Shown here piece after piece: positions 59,595 to 64,000 of a stretch of DNA of 64,000 bases. Numbering within the stretch: position 1 is the first letter of the stretch; every line of letters begins with the position of its first letter. Position numbers and translations under genes: made by a program. The stretch lies in contig JAHBXV010000024.1 of NCBI GenBank assembly GCA_019636285.1, positions 1-64,000 of the forward strand, given 5' to 3'. The notes under the pieces are model-generated. The model was given only the letters and a program-made list of their open reading frames with translations. It had not been told where the DNA came from and did not search any database. Source of the DNA: Planctomycetaceae bacterium. Lineage in GTDB: Bacteria > Planctomycetota > Planctomycetia > Planctomycetales > Planctomycetaceae.

Positions 59595-60446
59595 ATGTCG
59601 ACCTCTGAACGATATCTCGAACTTTCGCAGCTCACGAAGAGTTACCCAAGCCCGACGGGCGCGACCGTCATTGTCGAGAACTTCAACCTGCAAATGCGCG
59701 CTGGCGAGTTCGTTTCACTGATCGGCCATTCCGGCTGCGGCAAGTCGACCGTTCTTTCGATGGTCGCTGGCTTGAATCCTGTTTCGTCGGGCGGAGTCAT
59801 CCTCGCCGGAAAGGAAGTCGTCGGACCGGGAACAGACCGTGGCGTTGTCTTTCAATCTCCGTCGCTGCTCCCCTGGATGACAGCCTTGCAAAACGTGCAG
59901 CTCGGTGTCGACCAGACTCGATCGAATCGTCCCATCGCTGAACGTCGCGAAGCGGCCATTCATCACCTGCGGCTGGTTGGACTTGGTGAGTCGATTCACA
60001 AGTACCCGCGAGAACTCTCTCAGGGAATGAGGCAACGGGTTGGGTTGGCCCGCGCCTTCGCATTGTCTCCACGTCTGCTATTGCTGGACGAACCTTTCGG
60101 CATGCTCGACTCGCTGACTCGTTATGAATTACAGGGAGTGCTCGTGGACGTATGTCTGAAGGAAAACACGACGGCTCTCATGGTCACGCATGACGTGGAC
60201 GAGGCTCTGCTGCTGTCGGATCGGGTCGTGATGATGACCAACGGCCCAAACGCCAAGGTGGGAGATATCCTGGACGTGCCGTTCGACCGACCTCGCTATC
60301 GCGATGAGCTGCTCGATCATCGCGATTACTACCGGCTGCGCGAATACCTCGTGGGGTTCCTGGAAGGTCAAGCCCGCGGCCATGAATCCGGCTGTTCCAC
60401 GAAGAGCCAGTCGGAAGTCGAGGCCATGACCACGGTCGTCGCATGA
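59595..60446 (+). CDS. nrtD: Nitrate ABC transporter ATPase 2, signature LSQGM
   Basis: A 283-residue protein. Walker A GHSGCGKST, Q-loop VVFQSPSLLPWMTA, signature ELSQGMRQRVGLARAF (Q in place of the first G of LSGG), Walker B LLLLDEPFGMLDSL, and an intact switch THDVDEALLLSDRV. It ends with a short tail including GCSTKSQ. It pairs with ATPase 1. In the heterodimer its signature faces the Walker/switch site of ATPase 1, so both altered residues fall in one composite site. Confidence 0.8.
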   Translation: MSTSERYLELSQLTKSYPSPTGATVIVENFNLQMRAGEFVSLIGHSGCGKSTVLSMVAGLNPVSSGGVILAGKEVVGPGTDRGVVFQSPSLLPWMTALQNVQLGVDQTRSNRPIAERREAAIHHLRLVGLGESIHKYPRELSQGMRQRVGLARAFALSPRLLLLDEPFGMLDSLTRYELQGVLVDVCLKENTTALMVTHDVDEALLLSDRVVMMTNGPNAKVGDILDVPFDRPRYRDELLDHRDYYRLREYLVGFLEGQARGHESGCSTKSQSEVEAMTTVVA

Positions 60447-60476
60447 TCCCCGAATCGACACTCCGGCGCGGTTCCG

Positions 60477-61565
60477 TCAGATCGAAAAAAGTGGCACCGT
60501 GCCGAGCGGGATCTGGAGGGTCAACAGAGCCATCGCCGTGGCGTACTCGCGACCGATCGTCGTGTCTTCCCAGTGGCCGTCGTCCGATTGTCTTCCCAGC
60601 AGTTCCTCCTGAACGACGGGATACCAATCGTTCCAGGTCGTGCCGCCGGCCTGCCAGGCTGCATGGGTCGCGTAGAACTGCCCGTAATAGTAGTACTCGG
60701 CCAGACTGGGAGCTGGCAGAGTGCGAGGGGCGGCGAGATAACCGCAGGCCTTCCTGACGACGTTACTGTCGTGAAGCCCGGCGGCGCGCAGCGCGACGAC
60801 AGCCGCGGCTGAACGTGGGAACAAGGAGTTCGGGGGATCCTTGAGTCGGTAACGAAAACCTCCGTCCGGGTTTTGGCAGCGGCAGAGGAAATCGACGCCA
60901 CGGTCGATTGCTTGCCGGGGGATCGCGATGCCAGCCTGCGCCGCGGAAAACAAGGCCATCATCTGGCAGGTCGTGACGGAAACATCCGCGTCTTCCGGAT
61001 CGGACGTGTAATGCCAGCCGCCGAACTTGGATTGAGCGGCCAGCAGATAGGCGATCGCGCGATTGAGAGCGGACGCGACCTCGGCGCGGCGGTCCCAGCC
61101 TCGGACCTGGCCGAGATAAGTGGCGGCGAAGCCGTGTCCATACAGGGGTGCGTGCGTGACGGAATCTGGCCCCTGGAAGAAACCATCGGGTCGGGAACTG
61201 GCGAGAAGATATTTGGTACAGCGACTGGCGTTCTCATGAAACGGATCCCGAAGCCCATCGGCCAGGAAGGCCAGGCCGCCGAGCGCGCACACTCCCACAT
61301 CGCGCGCGTAGTCGCGCGGCGCTCCGAATCCGCCATCCGGTTTCTGCCGCGCGACCAGCCAGTCGAGGCCACGTCGGATCGCCCGTTGCGCTGGCTCCGT
61401 GACGTCGTCGGAACCGTGCTCTGCAAACTTCGGACGTGACGCGAGCGCGTGACTTGAGCGGTCCTGGAGGACAACAAGCCCACCCGCAATTGCTGTCCAG
61501 ACAAATTCTCGGCGCGAAAATTCCCCGCCAGAGTTTGGCAGCGCATGCCCCGAATCATCTGTCAT
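60477..61565 (-). CDS. Prenyltransferase/squalene-oxidase repeat protein, possibly exported
   Basis: A 362-residue protein. An N-terminal FSRREFVWTAIAGGLVVLQD resembles a twin-arginine signal. Repeats of the squalene-hopene cyclase/prenyltransferase type follow (LDWLVARQKPDGGFGAPRDY, YLLASSRPDGFFQGP, YLLAAQSKFGGWHYTSDPED, FLCRCQNPDGGFRYRL, LLGRQSDDGHWEDT), i.e. alpha-alpha barrels with Q-x-x-D-G-G/F motifs. The catalytic D-x-D-D of true squalene cyclases is not evident, so it may be a structural relative. It is convergent with the nitrate ABC operon. Confidence 0.7.
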   Translation of the reverse strand: MTDDSGHALPNSGGEFSRREFVWTAIAGGLVVLQDRSSHALASRPKFAEHGSDDVTEPAQRAIRRGLDWLVARQKPDGGFGAPRDYARDVGVCALGGLAFLADGLRDPFHENASRCTKYLLASSRPDGFFQGPDSVTHAPLYGHGFAATYLGQVRGWDRRAEVASALNRAIAYLLAAQSKFGGWHYTSDPEDADVSVTTCQMMALFSAAQAGIAIPRQAIDRGVDFLCRCQNPDGGFRYRLKDPPNSLFPRSAAAVVALRAAGLHDSNVVRKACGYLAAPRTLPAPSLAEYYYYGQFYATHAAWQAGGTTWNDWYPVVQEELLGRQSDDGHWEDTTIGREYATAMALLTLQIPLGTVPLFSI

Positions 61566-61841
61566 CGGTCGGTCTCACATGAAGTGGTCACAACTCGCTC
61601 TCGACGAAAGACCTTTCGCCGAAAACCGGGACGGCAAAGGACATGCCCTGCACATGGTCATGCCAACGACATTGGTTCTCGCCCCAGCGCGATGAGAAAT
61701 CCGCCGCGCGCGGCGACGCGTTCTTCGAGTACAATTCAAACCGAGGCAAGTTCCTCGCGAACCTGGGTTCGACAGGTGCCGAAACGTCCCTGTCTCAAGA
61801 ATACGTTTTCAGAGTCTCCGAGCGTGAATGGATCCTCGCGA

Positions 61842-63278
61842 ATGACAAACTGGAAGACGCAATCTCTGGTCGATGGACGGTGGGTCGGTTCGCTGGAGTC
61901 GGATGTTCTCAACCCGGCAACTGGCGCGGTTGTTGGCCGCGTGCCGAACAATGGAGAGGCCGGAGCCCGCGCGGCGGTCGATGCGGCGGCGGGTGCATTC
62001 CCTCCATGGTCGCAAACGATCGCGAAACAGCGAGGCCGCGTGTTGCGGCAATGGTATGACAACATTGTCGCCCATCGCGAACAACTGGCTCGGCTGCTGA
62101 CGGCCGAGCAGGGAAAGCCGCTGGCCGAGGCCCGTGGCGAGATCGATTACGCGGCGAGTTTTGTCGAGTTTTATGCGGAAGAATCTCGCCGCATCCATGG
62201 GGAGACCATTCCCAGCCATCGAAAAGATGCGCGCATTCTCGTCTGGCGGCAGTCCATTGGCGTTTGCGCGGCGATCACGCCTTGGAATTTTCCGGCCGCG
62301 ATGGTGACGCGCAAGTGCGCGCCCGCGCTCGCGGCCGGCTGCACGGTGGTGTTGAAGCCGGCCATGGAAACGCCGCTCACCGCGCTGGCCCTGGCTCAAC
62401 TCTTCCCACATGACCTGGCTCCGGCTGGCGCGCTGAACGTCATCACGGGAGACGCCGCCGCGATTGGAAAAGCCTGGTGCGATGATCCTCGGGTTCGGCT
62501 GGTGTCTTTCACGGGTTCGACGGAAATCGGCAAGCTGCTGATTCGTCAGTCCGCCGAGACAGTGAAGAAGCTGAGCCTCGAACTCGGCGGAAATGCACCG
62601 TTCCTGGTGTTCGACGATGCCGATCTCGATGCGGCGGTGGACGGCGCGATCTTTTCCAAATTTCGCAACATGGGGCAGACGTGCATCTGCGCGAATCGGT
62701 TCTACGTTCAGGCCGATATCTATGATCGCTTCGCGGAAACGCTGGCGAACCGTGTGCGCGACATGGTGGTTGGTGACGGCACTCAAGAGGGCGTGACGCA
62801 GGGACCGCTGATTTCCGTCGATGCCGTGGCCAAGGTCCAGGCCCATCTCGACGATGCCGTTGCCGGCGGGGCGAGAATCGTGTGCGGCGGAAAACCTCAT
62901 GACCTGGGCGGAACTTACTTCGAGCCGACGGTCCTCGCGGATGTCGAACCCACGATGCGGGTTTGCCGCGAAGAGACCTTCGGGCCCGTCGCACCGCTCA
63001 TCTGTTTCGATCACGAAGCCGATGCAATCGCCCTTGCAAACGCGAGCCGATCGGGACTGGCGGCGTACTTCTACACTCGCGACATCAGCCGCGCGATTCG
63101 CTGCGCGGAGCAGTTGGAAGCCGGAATGGTCGGCGTCAACTCACCCTACCTGAGTTGCGAAGCTGCTCCCTTCGGCGGCGTGAAGGAGTCGGGTCTCGGC
63201 CGCGAGGGGGGGCGTGACGGAATCGCCGAATTTCTGGAAACCAAGTACGTGTTACTGGGTGGGCTGGAAGCTCCGTAG
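61842..63278 (+). CDS. gabD: Succinate-semialdehyde dehydrogenase-like NAD(P) aldehyde dehydrogenase
   Basis: About 478 residues from the ATG at 61842 (MTNWKTQSLVDGRWVGSLES), chosen because the earlier frame is not protein-like. Typical ALDH signatures are TPWNFPAAMVTRKCAPALAA (NAD binding), SFTGSTEIGKLL, LSLELGGNAPFLVFDDADLD (catalytic Glu) and FRNMGQTCICANRFYV (catalytic Cys). EETFGPVAPL and SPYLSCEAAPFGGVKESGLG (substrate pocket, C-terminal Lys/Glu) match the GabD subgroup, which oxidises succinate semialdehyde to succinate. The identity of the aldehyde is by family pattern only. Confidence 0.85.
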   Translation: MTNWKTQSLVDGRWVGSLESDVLNPATGAVVGRVPNNGEAGARAAVDAAAGAFPPWSQTIAKQRGRVLRQWYDNIVAHREQLARLLTAEQGKPLAEARGEIDYAASFVEFYAEESRRIHGETIPSHRKDARILVWRQSIGVCAAITPWNFPAAMVTRKCAPALAAGCTVVLKPAMETPLTALALAQLFPHDLAPAGALNVITGDAAAIGKAWCDDPRVRLVSFTGSTEIGKLLIRQSAETVKKLSLELGGNAPFLVFDDADLDAAVDGAIFSKFRNMGQTCICANRFYVQADIYDRFAETLANRVRDMVVGDGTQEGVTQGPLISVDAVAKVQAHLDDAVAGGARIVCGGKPHDLGGTYFEPTVLADVEPTMRVCREETFGPVAPLICFDHEADAIALANASRSGLAAYFYTRDISRAIRCAEQLEAGMVGVNSPYLSCEAAPFGGVKESGLGREGGRDGIAEFLETKYVLLGGLEAP

Positions 63279-63535
63279 CATTCGTACACAAGTGACCTTC
63301 GCGGGGAATCTCGGAACGCGCAAGTCCAGGCGGCATGGCGTGATTGGTCGGCCTTCCGACAATCAGTCTGTACAGACAACTCATCCCCAGCGTCTGAAAA
63401 TCTGCTTGCCGGAAGCAGTGTAAGATGGTACTAAATCTAACGATTTCTTAAGGTTAACGTCTGCAGTGATCCGGAGGACTCAAGACTTGAACGCCTCACT
63501 GGATCAGAATCGCTCCACCATCGCCAGGTTGATGC

Positions 63536-64000
63536 ATGCATCTCCAGCAGCTTTCGTTTCGAGAGACGCTCCCACGCGACCTCATCTCGGGATTGGTCGT
63601 CGCGCTGGTCGCGCTCCCACTTTGCCTGGGGGTGGCGCTCGCTTCTAACGCGCCGCTCTTTTCCGGAATTATCGCCGGAATCGTGGGGGGCATCCTCGTT
63701 GGCCTCATCAGCGGTTCGCATACGAGCGTCAGCGGTCCGGCAGCCGGTTTGACGGCGGTTGTCGCGGCCCAAATCGCTTTGCTCGGCTCGTTTGATTCTT
63801 TTCTGATGGCAGTGGCGCTCGCTGGGCTGTTTCAGATTGCTCTTGGCGTGGTGCGCGCGGGATTCATCGCGGAGTTCATTCCCTCGTGCGTCATCAAGGG
63901 ACTGTTGGCAGCGATTGGTCTCATTCTGATTTTCAAGCAGATCCCTCACCTCCTGGGACACGACACCGATCCCGAGGGAGAAATGTCCTATCGGCAGCCC
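63536..64000 (+). CDS. SulP-type anion transporter, N-terminal part (truncated by window edge)
   Basis: An ATG at 63536 ([20 protein letters not shown]) opens a frame of 155 codons with no stop before the right edge. The SulP pattern is clear: [40 protein letters not shown], the [20 protein letters not shown] motif, and [20 protein letters not shown]. The family moves sulfate, bicarbonate or other anions. The C-terminal STAS or carbonic-anhydrase domain, which would settle the substrate, lies outside the window. Confidence 0.8.
   Translation, partial: MHLQQLSFRETLPRDLISGLVVALVALPLCLGVALASNAPLFSGIIAGIVGGILVGLISGSHTSVSGPAAGLTAVVAAQIALLGSFDSFLMAVALAGLFQIALGVVRAGFIAEFIPSCVIKGLLAAIGLILIFKQIPHLLGHDTDPEGEMSYRQP

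Overview
The window looks like a planctomycete chromosome of fairly high GC. The evidence is a DUF1559 pseudopilin with the [19 protein letters not shown]-type start, a twin-arginine Gfo/Idh/MocA oxidoreductase, an LRR lipoprotein, a prenyltransferase/squalene-oxidase repeat protein, and several families I know mainly from Planctomycetales (DUF2293 and others). I cannot name genus or species from sequence alone.

Positions 1-36783 read as one large mobile island. Its right edge is a 42-bp 3' fragment of a tRNA-Pro(CGG) gene (36742-36783), running from the anticodon loop to A73 and still followed by a terminator hairpin. This is the usual scar of tyrosine-recombinase integration into a tRNA gene. 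The intact tRNA and the integrase would lie left of the window. The left arm (1-13.5 kb) is plasmid-like: a MazF/PemK toxin-antitoxin pair, an orphan antitoxin, an XRE regulator beside two perfect palindromes, a VirD4/TraG-like coupling ATPase, a replication-relaxation protein, a CHC2/TOPRIM primase, an N6-adenine methyltransferase with a PD-(D/E)XK-like partner, and a RepA-type initiator with iteron-like repeats and hairpins. The middle (13.9-32.4 kb) holds a glycosylation operon (including a 1170-residue GT/methyltransferase/GT2/GT2/TPR protein), two related small Cys-rich proteins, a GT2 enzyme with two Cys-rich tails, a sulfotransferase, and an RHS locus. In that locus the YD-repeat shell and the core/tip are separate genes, and a second core/tip cassette carries a phospholipase A2-like domain. 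The right arm (32.6-36.5 kb) is a three-gene ubiquitin-like operon (tandem beta-grasp multiubiquitin protein, ThiF-type E1, DUF6527), divergent from an XRE regulator plus an ImmA/IrrE metallopeptidase. This resembles the CapH/CapP control pair of CBASS defence loci.

Positions 36.99-64 kb look like chromosomal backbone. They hold a DUF2293 operon, a C39-like peptidase, a RhuM protein, a cupin-like protein, a DUF1559 pseudopilin, a Gfo/Idh/MocA oxidoreductase, and a complete nitrate-assimilation locus. The nitrate locus has a sensor kinase with a NarX/PilJ-like input domain and a FixJ-type regulator lacking an intact output domain. Divergent from these are a NirB-NirD fusion, a fused DmsB-DmsC-type Fe-S/membrane protein, an assimilatory Mo nitrate reductase, and an NrtABCD-type ABC transporter. 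A prenyltransferase-like protein, a succinate-semialdehyde dehydrogenase and the start of a SulP transporter close the window.

The most promising material for new biology is: (i) the island with its divergent ubiquitin-like/HTH-peptidase module; (ii) the split RHS with an exchangeable PLA2 tip; (iii) the coupling of Cys-rich proteins with multi-domain glycosyltransferases and a sulfotransferase; (iv) the nitrate ABC ATPase pair, whose two key-residue changes fall on the same predicted composite ATP site.
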